The notes beneath the pieces are model-generated. The model was not told the origin of the DNA. It searched no databases and saw only the letters and a list, made by a program, of their open reading frames with translations. From Mycobacterium europaeum (GTDB lineage: Bacteria; Actinomycetota; Actinomycetes; Mycobacteriales; Mycobacteriaceae): DNA of 54,942 nucleotides. The stretch lies in assembly GCF_002102155.1 (NCBI RefSeq), contig NZ_LQOU01000044.1, positions 1-54,942 on the forward strand, given 5' to 3'. Shown in pieces: positions 1 to 8,553 of this stretch. The first letter of the stretch is position 1. Each line of letters begins with the position of its first letter. The position numbers and the translations under genes are program-made.

Positions 1-20
1 GGCCGGGGCCTGGGCGCGGA

Positions 21-986
21 TCAAGGCACCGTGGGCGTGGCCGCGACGCTCACCGGCGGCCCGGCCGCCACCGGCATCGGTTTCGGGGCCGCGGGTGCCG
101 GCGCGGCGGCCGCGACCGGGGCCGGCTGGGGCTGGATCGCGGTCAACCCCACCAGCCCCACGAGGCCGGCCGCGGCGCCGGCCGGCAGGGCGAGCGTGAA
201 CGCCGCGATCTGGGGGGCGAACGCCTGGAAGGCCTCGATCGCATGGGTGAACTCGTCCGCGATCAGCAGCCCGATGTCGTTGAGCAGCTGGGTCAGCGCC
301 TCGGACGGGTTTTCCGGAAACTCCTCCAAATCCCGTGCGATGGTCTGGAAGATCTCCGTGAATCGGTTGATCCACCAGCTCAGCTGGTAGGGGTTGCCGC
401 CGTCGTTGTCGACGATCCCGGTGTCGTCGGGTTCGTCGCCGCCGTCGGCGTGCAGGATGACCGGCGCCGGGTCGGTCTGCGGCGTCGAGGCCACCGCCGC
501 GGTCGAGACCGCCTGGTAGGTGGACATCGTGGTGGCGGCCTGGACCCACATCCGCGCGTAGTCGGCCTCGTTGACCGCGATCGGGATGGTGTTCACGCCG
601 AAGAAATTGGTCGCCACCAGTGCGCCGTGAACCGCGTGGTTGGCGGCCAGCTCCGGCACGGTCGGCATGGCGGCCAGCGCCGCGGTGTAGGCCGCGGCGG
701 CGGTCTCGTGCCGGGCGGCGGCCGCGGCGCTGGTGGCGCCGGCCCGCGTCAGCCACGCCAGGTAAGGCGCGTGGGCGGCCACGTACTGCTCGGCGGTGGG
801 GCCCTCCCACGCCCCGGCCTGCGCCGCCGCCAAGGTCGCCGACAGCTCGTCCGCCGCGGAGGCATAGGTGGCGCTCAGCGAGCTCCAGGAGGCCGCCGCG
901 GCCAGCAGGCCGGCCGGGCCGGGGCCGCTGCTCAGCTGTGCCGAATGGACCTCCGGCGGTAGCGCCATCCACACGGGGGCAGTCAT
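21..986 (-). CDS. PPE family protein, short form lacking the PPW tail
   Basis: About 321 residues. The N-terminal ~175 residues are a typical PPE domain: a PPE motif near residues 9-11, Ala-rich helices and the conserved WxG-like turn (AGAWEGP). It closely resembles the larger PPE protein two genes upstream. The tail is Pro/Ala-rich with one hydrophobic stretch, and it stops before any GFxGT or PxxPxxW motif. The ATG at 986 is chosen because family members begin MTAP-x-W; the frame is open further upstream, but that extension is Arg-rich and unlike a PPE. No clear ribosome site precedes it. PPE proteins are usually exported by type VII secretion with a PE partner; none is seen here. The early stop may reflect a frameshift or a true short form; the DNA beyond base 1 is not available. 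Confidence 0.85.
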   Translation of the reverse strand: MTAPVWMALPPEVHSAQLSSGPGPAGLLAAAASWSSLSATYASAADELSATLAAAQAGAWEGPTAEQYVAAHAPYLAWLTRAGATSAAAAARHETAAAAYTAALAAMPTVPELAANHAVHGALVATNFFGVNTIPIAVNEADYARMWVQAATTMSTYQAVSTAAVASTPQTDPAPVILHADGGDEPDDTGIVDNDGGNPYQLSWWINRFTEIFQTIARDLEEFPENPSEALTQLLNDIGLLIADEFTHAIEAFQAFAPQIAAFTLALPAGAAAGLVGLVGLTAIQPQPAPVAAAAPAPAAPKPMPVAAGPPVSVAATPTVP

Positions 987-1179
987 CGCCGACCGCCGGC
1001 CGGACCGTCGGAAAAAGCGCGCAGCGTCACGCCGGAACTCCTCGCCGGGCCGAGACCGACGCCGCCCGGGCTGTTGGGCGGCGCACCGATCAGCCCGGTA
1101 GTAGTCGCAGCACGGCGCGGGAAAGTTCCGGCGCGCGCTCAACTCATGGAGAACTCATCACGCGCCCGAGCGGGCCGGG

Positions 1180-2085
1180 TCAGCCTTTGACGGCGCTCAC
1201 CAGGGTGTTACGGGCGACCATCGGCCCGGCGTCGATGTCCGGCCCGGGAACCGGCCTGCCGTTCTGGCGCAGAAAGTCGGCCAGCGGGGTGCCGACCGCG
1301 GTCCAACCCCGCTCGCCGAACCATTCGGTCGCGGGCGCAATCCGCTCGTTGTAGACCAGCTGGTAGAAGGGTCGCTCGGCGCCCTCGGCCATCTTGGCGC
1401 GCTCTTCCTCGCGTTTTGCCTCGAAGTCGTCCTGGTCGAGAGGGGCCCCGTCCTCGACCGCGACGTGGCTGCCCGGGGCGGCCAGCCCGTCGATGCCGGT
1501 GAACAGCTGCTCCTGCGCGGCGGCCGGGAGGTAGATCAGCAGGCCCTCGGCTATCCACGCCGACGGCCGGGTGGCGTCGAAGCCGCTGTCGCGCAACGCC
1601 TGCGGCCAGTCGTCGCGCAGGTCGACCGCGATCTCGCGGCGCTCGGCGTTCGGCCGGGCGCCCTGCGAGGCGAGCACCTCACGCTTGAAGTCGAGGACCT
1701 GCGGCTGGTCCAACTCGAAGATGGTCGTGCCGGCCGGCCAGTCCAGGCGGTAGGCGCGGGAGTCCAGGCCCGCCGCGAGGATCACCACCTGCCGGACGCC
1801 CGCGTCGGCCGCGCGCCGGAAATATTCGTCGAAGTATTTGGTGCGGGCGCCCTGGAAGTTGACGAAATGCTGGCCGAAGTCGGCCGTCGTCAGCTCGTGA
1901 TCGGGGGCCTTGCCGTCCAGGACGTCGGCCGCCCATCCGCCCACGGCGCGGCAGAACACCTCCGCATAGGGGTCGACGGCCAGCGGGGCCGGCTTGCGCG
2001 CCTCCAGCGCCCGCGCCGTCGCCACGAACAACGCCGTCGAACCGACACTCGTTGTGATGTCCCAGGTATCGCCTTCGCTACGCAC
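1180..2085 (-). CDS. SAM-dependent methyltransferase, mycobacterial TIGR00027/LCMT-like family (Rv0281-like)
   Basis: 301 residues, the usual length of this mycobacterial family. The N-terminus has the family signature around residues 1-45 (GDTWDITTSVG, then ALEARKPAPL and DPYAE). A Rossmann SAM site is visible near residue 100 (VVILAAGLDSRAYRL), followed by an acidic strand (FELDQP) that would hold the SAM ribose. The family is related to leucine carboxyl and polyketide O-methyltransferases; no substrate is established, so the acceptor is unknown. It begins with GTG 10 bp after the stop of the upstream PPE gene, so the two are probably cotranscribed. The PPE-methyltransferase pair matches Rv0280-Rv0281 of M. 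tuberculosis, next to the ESX-3 locus. Confidence 0.88.
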   Translation of the reverse strand: MRSEGDTWDITTSVGSTALFVATARALEARKPAPLAVDPYAEVFCRAVGGWAADVLDGKAPDHELTTADFGQHFVNFQGARTKYFDEYFRRAADAGVRQVVILAAGLDSRAYRLDWPAGTTIFELDQPQVLDFKREVLASQGARPNAERREIAVDLRDDWPQALRDSGFDATRPSAWIAEGLLIYLPAAAQEQLFTGIDGLAAPGSHVAVEDGAPLDQDDFEAKREEERAKMAEGAERPFYQLVYNERIAPATEWFGERGWTAVGTPLADFLRQNGRPVPGPDIDAGPMVARNTLVSAVKG

Positions 2086-2095
2086 GGAGTCGACA

Positions 2096-3688
2096 TTACC
2101 GGCGCCCGGTGACGGGCGGATCCGGCTCCGCGGCGCCGTCGGCGTCCCAGGTGCCCGGCGTCATGGGGACTTGCGGGCCGCCGCCGAACCCGTCCCCGGC
2201 CAGCGTGGCCAATCCCGCCGCGGCGGCGGGCGCGTGCCTGAGCGCGGTCCCGGCGAACCCCAGCCTCCCGGCGCCGAGGTCGGATGCGACCGACGGCCCC
2301 GGGCCGGCCGGCGCGCCCCAATCCGGATCGACGCCGACATTCATGTCCGCGAACTCGTCGCCGTAGTCGCGCCGGGTGGCCCGCCTGCGGCGCCGCACCC
2401 TGGCCTGCTCCCGCGCCGCCGCGGCCGCCGCCGCGGCGCTATCGGGTTCCGGCGCTTTGCGTTTGGCGCTCGAGCTCGCGGCCGCACCCATCCCGGAGCC
2501 GGTTCCGATGCCCGGCGGGGCGACGACATAGGGCGGTGCGAAACCCGCCGCGTGCGGCGGCGGGGCGGAGGGCGCGGTTGTGGTCACCGTGGTCGCCGTC
2601 GGCGCGGGAGGGGACGCGGGGGCCGAGGCGGGAGCCGCCGCCGGCGCGGCGGCGGTCGGTGTCATCGCGACGGCCGGCATCGGGGCGGGCGGTGGGGCGG
2701 GTGCCGGCACCGCCGCCGGCACGACCTGGGGCTGCGGTATCCCGGCCAGGCCGGCCAGCCCGGCGAGGCCGCCGACGGCTCCGAAGGGGGCGACGGCGAG
2801 CAGCAGCGCGGGCGCTAAGAGCTGGGGCGCCGTGGTCAGGATCTCGAGGATGTGCGTTGGCCAGTCGAACAACGCGAGCTGAACGATGTATTGGAAGGCC
2901 AGCGCCGGATTGTGCACCAGGTAGTAGCCGAACTGCTCGAAATCCTCGAGCAGTTCGAGCGCCCGAACGACCCACCAAATCGGTTGCGACGCGTTGGTGT
3001 ACGCGTCATAGGGCAGCCCGTTGACGGTGCCCTGCGCGGGGTCCCAATTGATGCCGAGGTTTTTCAGGACCTTCGCAATGAAGTCGTCGAGCGGATTGTC
3101 GATCGTGGGATCGTGGAAGCTGCTGCCCGAGTTTTGGTTGTTGGCATCGGTTTTCACGATCTGCGGAGCCGGGTCGGTCTGCGGTGTCGCCGCGACGGCC
3201 GCGGTCGAGACCGCCTGGTAGGTGGTCATGGTGCCGGCGGCCTGCACCCACATCCGCGCATAGTCTGCCTCGTTGACCGCGATCGGAATCGTGTTGATGC
3301 CAAAGAAATTCGTCGCCACCAACGCGCCGTGGACGGCGTGGTTGGCGGCGAGCTCCGGTAGCGTCGGCATGGCCGCCAGCGCCGCGGTGTAGGCGGCGGC
3401 GGCGGTCTGGTGTTCGGCGGCCGCCGCCGCGCTGTTCGCACCGGCCCGGGTGAGCCAGTCCAGGTAGGGCGCATGCGCGGCCACATACGACTCCGCGCTG
3501 GGCCCCGCCCACGCACCGGCCTGCGCCGCGGCCAAGACACCGCTGAGTTCGGCTGCGGCCGAAGCGTATTCGGCGCTCAGTTCGGACCAGGCACCCGCCG
3601 CCGTGAGCAGCGGCGCCGGACCGGGGCCGCTGCTGAGCAGCGCGGAGTGCACCTCGGGTGGCGAAGCCATCCAGATCGGCGCCGTCAT
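2096..3688 (-). CDS. PPE family protein, PPW subfamily (PPE3/Rv0280-like)
   Basis: 530 residues. Residues 1-175 are the PPE domain (MTAPIWMASPPE at the start). A long hydrophobic, Pro/Ala-rich centre follows, then an Arg/Lys-rich patch (RVRRRRRATRR near residue 430). The C-terminus carries LGFAGT (the GFxGT motif) and VPMTPGTW (PxxPxxW), which define the PPE-PPW subfamily. The ATG at 3688 has a good ribosome site (GAGGAG six bases upstream). Length and neighbours match PPE3 (Rv0280), a Zur-regulated gene at the edge of ESX-3 in M. tuberculosis. A Zur-box-like palindrome lies 47 bp upstream of this start. The inferred role is a secreted or surface protein induced by zinc shortage; its molecular function is unknown. 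Confidence 0.9.
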   Translation of the reverse strand: MTAPIWMASPPEVHSALLSSGPGPAPLLTAAGAWSELSAEYASAAAELSGVLAAAQAGAWAGPSAESYVAAHAPYLDWLTRAGANSAAAAAEHQTAAAAYTAALAAMPTLPELAANHAVHGALVATNFFGINTIPIAVNEADYARMWVQAAGTMTTYQAVSTAAVAATPQTDPAPQIVKTDANNQNSGSSFHDPTIDNPLDDFIAKVLKNLGINWDPAQGTVNGLPYDAYTNASQPIWWVVRALELLEDFEQFGYYLVHNPALAFQYIVQLALFDWPTHILEILTTAPQLLAPALLLAVAPFGAVGGLAGLAGLAGIPQPQVVPAAVPAPAPPPAPMPAVAMTPTAAAPAAAPASAPASPPAPTATTVTTTAPSAPPPHAAGFAPPYVVAPPGIGTGSGMGAAASSSAKRKAPEPDSAAAAAAAAREQARVRRRRRATRRDYGDEFADMNVGVDPDWGAPAGPGPSVASDLGAGRLGFAGTALRHAPAAAAGLATLAGDGFGGGPQVPMTPGTWDADGAAEPDPPVTGRR

Positions 3689-3734
3689 AGGTACTCCTCG
3701 GGCTGGAGGGCTTACCAGGCAGAGGAGAGCTTAA

Positions 3735-3755
3735 TGAATATGATTGTCGTTATCA
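3735..3755 (-). promoter_or_regulatory. Zur (FurB)-box-like operator
   Basis: Read on the minus strand, this 21-bp AT-rich site runs TGATAACGAC then A then ATCATATTCA. By eye it matches 16 of 21 positions of the general actinobacterial Zur operator (TGAAAATGAT-T-ATCATTTTCA). It stands out as an AT-rich patch in GC-rich DNA and ends 47 bp before the PPE start codon, where an operator would overlap the promoter. In M. tuberculosis, Zur is known to control PPE3 and the ESX-3 genes. Zur binding here is inference. Confidence 0.65.
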
Positions 3756-3785
3756 ACACGACGCGGTGCGGCGCGCCCCCGCGCC

Positions 3786-4703
3786 TCAGACCAGCGGGCG
3801 CCCCGTCCTGATCCGGCGATCGACGTCGGCCAGCAGGACGTTGAACGGGAACCGGCGAACGAACCGCGGCAGGCTCCGGTTCACCAGCGCAAGCGCCGCC
3901 AGGAGGCGGTCGAAGCGCCGTTGCCTGGCGGCGTCCCAGGGCAGGCGCATCTCGTCGCGGAACCGCTGCGGCAGAAAGCCCGTGGTGATCAGCAACGCGA
4001 AGTCGTCGAAGGCGCGCTGCAGCCGGCGCGGCAGCGCCAGCCCAGGCATGCGGGCCGCCGCGATGGGGTAGAGATACTCCCGGACCGCGTCGTCGATGTG
4101 GACCTTGGCCAGCGACTCCTGCCAGTACCGGTCGAACGCGGCCCGGTCCGCCGGCCACATCTCCGGCGGCACCTGCAGGGTGGTGGCCAGCGCCATGCCC
4201 TCCCGGTAATGGCGGTCGGCGTCCTCGCCTTCCAACTCGCCGACGAACATGCGGTAGATGTCGACCCCGCCCTTGTACAGGCATGCCCCCACCCACAACT
4301 GCAGTTCGGGGTCGAAGGCGTTGTATCGCACCGGGCTTTCGGGCGTGGAGTAGACCTGCGCGTGGGCGCGGTTCACCGCACGACGGAAGGCGTCCTTCTG
4401 GGCGTCGCTGCCGTTGGTCGCCACGGCCAGGTAGGTGAAGGTGGTGCGCGCACGCTTGATCGGATGCAGGTCGACGCGCCCGCTCTCGACGCGGCTCTCC
4501 ATGACGCCGTAGCCGACACCGGGGCGGGCCAGCTGCATGACCACGTTCGCCGGGCCGGCCAAGAGGGCGACGCCCATCAACCCCTCATCGATGCCCAGCG
4601 CCCGCCGGCGCCGCAGTCCGGGGGATCGCCGGGGCGGGTCGGCGATGGGGCGCTCGACATGCCGCGCCGGTTCGTGAGCAGCCTCGCGCATCGCCATCGT
4701 CAT
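3786..4703 (-). CDS. Oxygenase MpaB-family protein (DUF2236; Rv0276-like)
   Basis: 305 residues from the ATG at 4703. The DUF2236 / latex-clearing-protein core is visible: LMGVALLAGPANVVMQLARPGVGYGV near the start, then NAFDPELQLWVGACLYKG in the middle. This is the usual place of the conserved Asp/Trp and heme-region residues. Family members are heme b oxygenases or MpaB-like membrane-associated proteins; the substrate here is unknown. The frame is open upstream to 4922, but that part overlaps the divergent TetR gene. A strong GGGAGG sits just before 4703 and is ideally spaced for the in-frame ATG at 4697, so either of these starts is likely. It is divergent from the TetR gene, which probably regulates it. 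Confidence 0.85.
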   Translation of the reverse strand: MTMAMREAAHEPARHVERPIADPPRRSPGLRRRRALGIDEGLMGVALLAGPANVVMQLARPGVGYGVMESRVESGRVDLHPIKRARTTFTYLAVATNGSDAQKDAFRRAVNRAHAQVYSTPESPVRYNAFDPELQLWVGACLYKGGVDIYRMFVGELEGEDADRHYREGMALATTLQVPPEMWPADRAAFDRYWQESLAKVHIDDAVREYLYPIAAARMPGLALPRRLQRAFDDFALLITTGFLPQRFRDEMRLPWDAARQRRFDRLLAALALVNRSLPRFVRRFPFNVLLADVDRRIRTGRPLV

Positions 4704-4788
4704 CCCCTCCCGCGGCACCGCCCGCGAATGTGCGAACGGGTGTTTCCCGATATTGTCGCGGCGCCCCGCCGGTGTCAAGATGGTTGGC

Positions 4789-5448
4789 ATGAGCGAGACC
4801 TCCAGCGCGCGGCCGTACCGCGGCGTCGAGGCCGCGCAGCGCCTGGCGACGCGGCGCAACCGACTGTTGGCCGCGGGCCTCGAGCTGCTCGGCGCCGAGC
4901 AACAGAGCGTCTCGGCGGTCACCGTGCGCGGCGTGTGCCGGCAGGCCGGGCTGGCGGCCCGGTACTTCTACGAGAGTTTCGCCGACAAGGACGAATTCGT
5001 CGCCTCCGTGTTCGATTGGGTGGTCGCCCGGCTGGCCACCACCACGCAGGCCGCGGTGGCGGCGGTGCCGGCGCACGAGCAGACCCGGGCGGGCATGGCC
5101 AACATCGTGGGCACCGTCACCGACGACCCCCGCCTCGGGCGCCTGCTGTTCAGCACGCACTTGGCCGATCCGGTGATCGTGCGCAAGCGCGCCGAGTCCA
5201 GCGCGCTGTTCGCCATGCTGTCCGGCCAGCACGTCGGGGACGCGATGCGGGTTCCGGCAAACGACCGCATCAAGGCGGCGGCGCACTTCGTGGTCGGCGG
5301 CGTCGGGCAGACGATCAGCGCCTGGCTCGCCGGCGACGTCCGGCTCGAACCCGACCAGCTCGTCGATCACCTGGCCGCCCTGCTCGACGAACTGGCCGAG
5401 CCAAGGCTCTACCGGGCCACCGAAGCACGGGCGTCGGCCGACACCTAG
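4789..5448 (+). CDS. TetR-family transcriptional regulator (Rv0275c-like)
   Basis: 219 residues. The N-terminal helix-turn-helix spans about residues 25-70 (VTVRGVCRQAGLAARYFYESFADKDEFV), a standard TetR signature with aromatic F-Y in the recognition-helix region. The rest is an all-helical ligand/dimer domain. The start at 4789 (MSETSS) is preferred; an in-frame ATG lies at 4780 and the frame extends to 4753. The gene faces away from the MpaB-like gene with about 85 bp between starts, the classic layout for a local repressor. It converges on the acyltransferase gene to its right with only 7 bp between stops. The ligand is unknown. Confidence 0.88.
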   Translation: MSETSSARPYRGVEAAQRLATRRNRLLAAGLELLGAEQQSVSAVTVRGVCRQAGLAARYFYESFADKDEFVASVFDWVVARLATTTQAAVAAVPAHEQTRAGMANIVGTVTDDPRLGRLLFSTHLADPVIVRKRAESSALFAMLSGQHVGDAMRVPANDRIKAAAHFVVGGVGQTISAWLAGDVRLEPDQLVDHLAALLDELAEPRLYRATEARASADT

Positions 5449-5455
5449 CGCAGCG

Positions 5456-6805
5456 TCACGCCGGGCAGACCGCGCGCCAAGCCGTGGTGGCGGTGAGGCC
5501 GAAGTCGCTCAGCGCGCTCGAAACATTCTGCAGCAGTTGCTCGATCGAGTTGTGCCGGCCGAGCTCGTAGGCGAGGAAGGAGACGAATACTTGACCGTTC
5601 ACCCGCCCGGACAACAACGCCAGTGCGCCGTTGGTGCGGTACATGGTCGCGGTGGTCACCCCCGGGTACACGGTCCTCATGGCGAAGTGATCGGCGTCGG
5701 TGCCATCCGGCCGGTTGACGGCCGGTTCCAGCGCCCCGAGGTTGGACGACACGACGGTGGTTGAACCGCCGGTGACCACGCCGATCAGGCGCCGCATGAC
5801 GCGCTTCGGGATCAGCGGAACCAGCGGCAGCAAAGCCCAGCGCTCGTCGGGCTCGTCCAGGTGGCGGGTCAGGGCCTCCTTGACCCCGGCGCGAATCTGG
5901 CGCAGGTCGGTCGTCGCGGGACCGGGGTCGACCGTGATGTCGACGTTGACGACCGCGTTCGCGCGGGTGTCGCCCGGGGTGCGCTCGTTGACCGGCATTC
6001 CCACGGTGACCGTTCCGTCCGCGGCGACCCGCCCCACTCGCCGGGCGAGGTGCGCGGCCAGTCCAGCGAGCAGCGCGTTGCTCGTTCCCCCGAGCGCCTC
6101 CGCGCGCGCGTCCCACTCGTCGGCGTTGATGAACAGCGTCGTCATGGGCAGCGTGATGAGTTCGTCCGCCCCGCTGGGGGGCGCGGGCCGCTTGGCGGCC
6201 GGCGCCGCGCCGCCAGCGTGGCGCGCGGTCCCGGCCAGGCGGATCGCGGCGACCAGAGCGCCGCCCACGCTTGATGCGTCGCATGCACTTTGGTGCGCGT
6301 CCTCACGCAGCGCCCGCCACCGCGGCCGTGCCGCCGGGGCCGGCCAGTCGATGGTGTCGTCGCGACCGGACGCCGCGTCCGCCAACGCCTCGCAGAGCCC
6401 GACGCCGTCGGTGAGGCAATGGGTGGTCACCAGGCTCACCACCGCGCCGCCGTCGGTCAACGGGAGCACGGCGAGGTGGTAGCCGGGCCCGTGCTCGGCG
6501 TCGGGCCGCTTGCCCGCCTGTTCTTCCAGCCAGTCGCCGATCGCCTCACGGGGCCGTGGCGCCGCGACCATCTCGAGCTCCGGCTGAGCGGTGGGGGCCA
6601 CCCAGCGATGCCTGCCGAACGGCAACGCGGACCGTTCGATGCGGCGACGCAGCCGGCCCCGACCGAGATGGCGGTGGAACCGTCGCAGACCGTCGACGTC
6701 GACAGCGCGGTCGTATACCCAGACGCATTGCAGCACACTGGTAGCGGCGGTCGCCCGCTCGCCGAGAAAGAGGGTCTGGTCGGCCAGGTCCAGCACGTTG
6801 CTCAT
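5456..6805 (-). CDS. Wax-ester-synthase/DGAT-like acyltransferase (condensation fold)
   Basis: 449 residues. It starts MSNVLDLADQTLF, and the acyltransferase active-site motif HxxxDG appears as HCLTDG near residue 130. The C-terminal half has the second subdomain of WS/DGAT-type enzymes (VNVDITVDPG, then SNLGAL, then DHFAMRTVYPGV). The family transfers acyl groups from acyl-CoA to alcohols or glycerides; the second-His position of the HHxxxDG form is Thr here, so catalysis should be tested. Starts at 6811 (GTG), 6808 and 6805 (ATG) are all in frame behind GGGAG; 6805 has the best spacing. It lies 27 bp after the stop of the PapA-like gene, so the two form an operon. M. tuberculosis lacks the pair at this position (from memory). 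Confidence 0.82.
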   Translation of the reverse strand: MSNVLDLADQTLFLGERATAATSVLQCVWVYDRAVDVDGLRRFHRHLGRGRLRRRIERSALPFGRHRWVAPTAQPELEMVAAPRPREAIGDWLEEQAGKRPDAEHGPGYHLAVLPLTDGGAVVSLVTTHCLTDGVGLCEALADAASGRDDTIDWPAPAARPRWRALREDAHQSACDASSVGGALVAAIRLAGTARHAGGAAPAAKRPAPPSGADELITLPMTTLFINADEWDARAEALGGTSNALLAGLAAHLARRVGRVAADGTVTVGMPVNERTPGDTRANAVVNVDITVDPGPATTDLRQIRAGVKEALTRHLDEPDERWALLPLVPLIPKRVMRRLIGVVTGGSTTVVSSNLGALEPAVNRPDGTDADHFAMRTVYPGVTTATMYRTNGALALLSGRVNGQVFVSFLAYELGRHNSIEQLLQNVSSALSDFGLTATTAWRAVCPA

Positions 6806-6832
6806 CATCACGACTCCCGCCGTCTTGTGCGC

Positions 6833-8254
6833 CTAGGCCGCAACCACATCGGGCTGGTCGGGGGTGGTCTCGATGACGCGGGCGAACTCCCGGATCAGCG
6901 CGGCCAGGTAGCAGTGCACCGACTCCCGGGCTATCTCGTTGTCCGGGAAGGAGATCGTCACCGTGGTGCGTTCGACGTGCCGGTTGATCCACATGTTGAT
7001 CCCGCCGGCGGACAGGCTGTCGCCATAGGTCCCGAAATTCATCTCCGCCCACATCCCGACGAGGGGAATCTTCCGGAAGTCGAGGAACGACATCATCATC
7101 GGCAGTCGGGTGGGCAGCTTGATGCCCAGCTCATCCGGGGTCGCCAACTCCAGCACCCGTTCGACCGGCACCGCGGCGAGGTCCTTGGCGGAGTCGAAGG
7201 ACTTCTGGGCCGCCCGCGCCGCCTCCGGGAACGAACCGCCGGCCGTCGGCACCGTGACCGGGATCAGGCTGGCGAACCATCCCACCGTCATCGTGTCGAC
7301 GCCCGGGGTCCGGGTGTCCCGAGCGGTGAACCCGAAATAGGTGTTCTTGCCCGTCAATTCGCGCTCTGCCAGCGCTGTGCAGGCCAAGACGCCTCCGATG
7401 AACCGGGCACCGGCCCCGCAGCAGGCGGCGTCGAAGGACTCCGTCCCCGCGGCGTCCAGCAAGTCGACCGTGATCAGGTCACCCTTGCAGCTGGCCCACG
7501 TGTCGCCCAGCGGCAGCGGAAAACTCGGCCAGTCACCGTCGGTCTCGCGCGCGAACGCAATCCAGTCCTTGATCTCCGGGGAGGACAGGGACAGGCTCGC
7601 CGCCGTCTCGCGCTGCCGCACGGTGTAGTCGCGGTAGCTTCTCACCTCGGGGGGCGGGGGAAGTTCGACACCGGGCGCACCCAGCACCAGTTCCTGGTAC
7701 GTGAGGTGGATGTCGAGGAAGATCAGCGCGGCGGACACACCATCGATGTGCAGGTGGTCGACGCTGGCGTAGAAGGTGAAGTGGCCCGGTCCCTGGATGA
7801 CTCCGTAAGTGAAGCAACCCCATCCGAGCGTCTCGGGTGTCGTCGTCAGGACGTGCGCACGCGCCTGCTCGGGGCTCATCGTTCCGAACGCCGTCGGAGC
7901 GAATTCGATGACCCCGGGGTCGGCGATCGCCCGGCGGACGATGGCGCCTTCGACGATGTCGAACCAGCTGTGGTAGGTGTCCTGCCCACGGACATGGGCA
8001 TTGATCGCCGCCGTCATCGCCGGGATGTCACACGTGCCGGGGATGTCCCACGCCACGACCATCAGCCGGGGGAGCTGTCTGTTCATCGTGTTGCCGAGGT
8101 GGGCGGTCCAGAGGTGTTGGGTCTGCTGATAACTCGGAACCAAATCGCTCAACGGCGCGGTGCGGGCCGCTTCGTGCGCGGCGGGAGTGGCCGTCCACGT
8201 GGTCAGTGGGCCGTGCGGCGGTTCCCATTCGTAGATGTTTCCGAGTGCGACCAT
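6833..8254 (-). CDS. PapA-type polyketide-associated acyltransferase (PapA1/2/3-like)
   Basis: 473 residues, the length of PapA1-PapA3. The N-terminus (IYEWEPP, then PSYQQTQHLW) and centre (DTYHSWFDI, then FTFYASVDHL) follow the PapA2/PapA3 pattern. The catalytic HxxxDG motif is intact as HLHIDG near residue 170. The second-domain loop that is DFGW in condensation enzymes appears as TVGWF near residue 330. PapA enzymes esterify trehalose or polyol lipids with fatty or polyketide acyl chains. No polyketide synthase, MmpL or sulfotransferase gene is nearby, so the product is unknown. The ATG at 8254 has GAGGA seven bases upstream; the open frame extends to 8299 without a better start. It is first in a two-gene operon with the WS/DGAT-like gene. 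Confidence 0.87.
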   Translation of the reverse strand: MVALGNIYEWEPPHGPLTTWTATPAAHEAARTAPLSDLVPSYQQTQHLWTAHLGNTMNRQLPRLMVVAWDIPGTCDIPAMTAAINAHVRGQDTYHSWFDIVEGAIVRRAIADPGVIEFAPTAFGTMSPEQARAHVLTTTPETLGWGCFTYGVIQGPGHFTFYASVDHLHIDGVSAALIFLDIHLTYQELVLGAPGVELPPPPEVRSYRDYTVRQRETAASLSLSSPEIKDWIAFARETDGDWPSFPLPLGDTWASCKGDLITVDLLDAAGTESFDAACCGAGARFIGGVLACTALAERELTGKNTYFGFTARDTRTPGVDTMTVGWFASLIPVTVPTAGGSFPEAARAAQKSFDSAKDLAAVPVERVLELATPDELGIKLPTRLPMMMSFLDFRKIPLVGMWAEMNFGTYGDSLSAGGINMWINRHVERTTVTISFPDNEIARESVHCYLAALIREFARVIETTPDQPDVVAA

Positions 8255-8553
8255 TGGTTGATCCTCGCTCTGTAAGGTGCTGATTCCGTTGTGCGGCAAA
8301 GAGGTACCGGAAACCCAGTCCGCGAATGGGTTTATGCGCGATATGAATTCAATGTCGTACCAGGGATCTTCGCGAACCGATTTCCGTAGCTGCCGTTGCC
8401 TCTACGGTCGTCGCTCGTACCCCCGAGTCGCTGTTGTTGGACGTTAGTACAGGAAAGCGGGGATTACGCGGTTTTTGCCGAGATTCGCAATCCCCCGCGT
8501 TCTCGCGACGACGCCGGTAACCTCTTCTACCCTGACCGCACCACGGCAGGGAC
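8255..8553. other. Non-coding spacer upstream of the papA-like gene
   Basis: About 300 bp between the papA-like start and the 3' end of the small membrane-protein gene, both on the minus strand. It is less GC-rich than its flanks (for example around 8330-8360). It should hold the papA promoter and any terminator of the membrane-protein operon. No strong hairpin, repeat or convincing small gene was found; the open frames here have no ribosome sites. Confidence 0.5.

Noticed and set aside
4703..4922. N-terminal extension of the MpaB-like gene
   Set aside because: It overlaps the divergent TetR coding region, is Ser/Arg-rich, and a strong ribosome site exists at 4703/4697.
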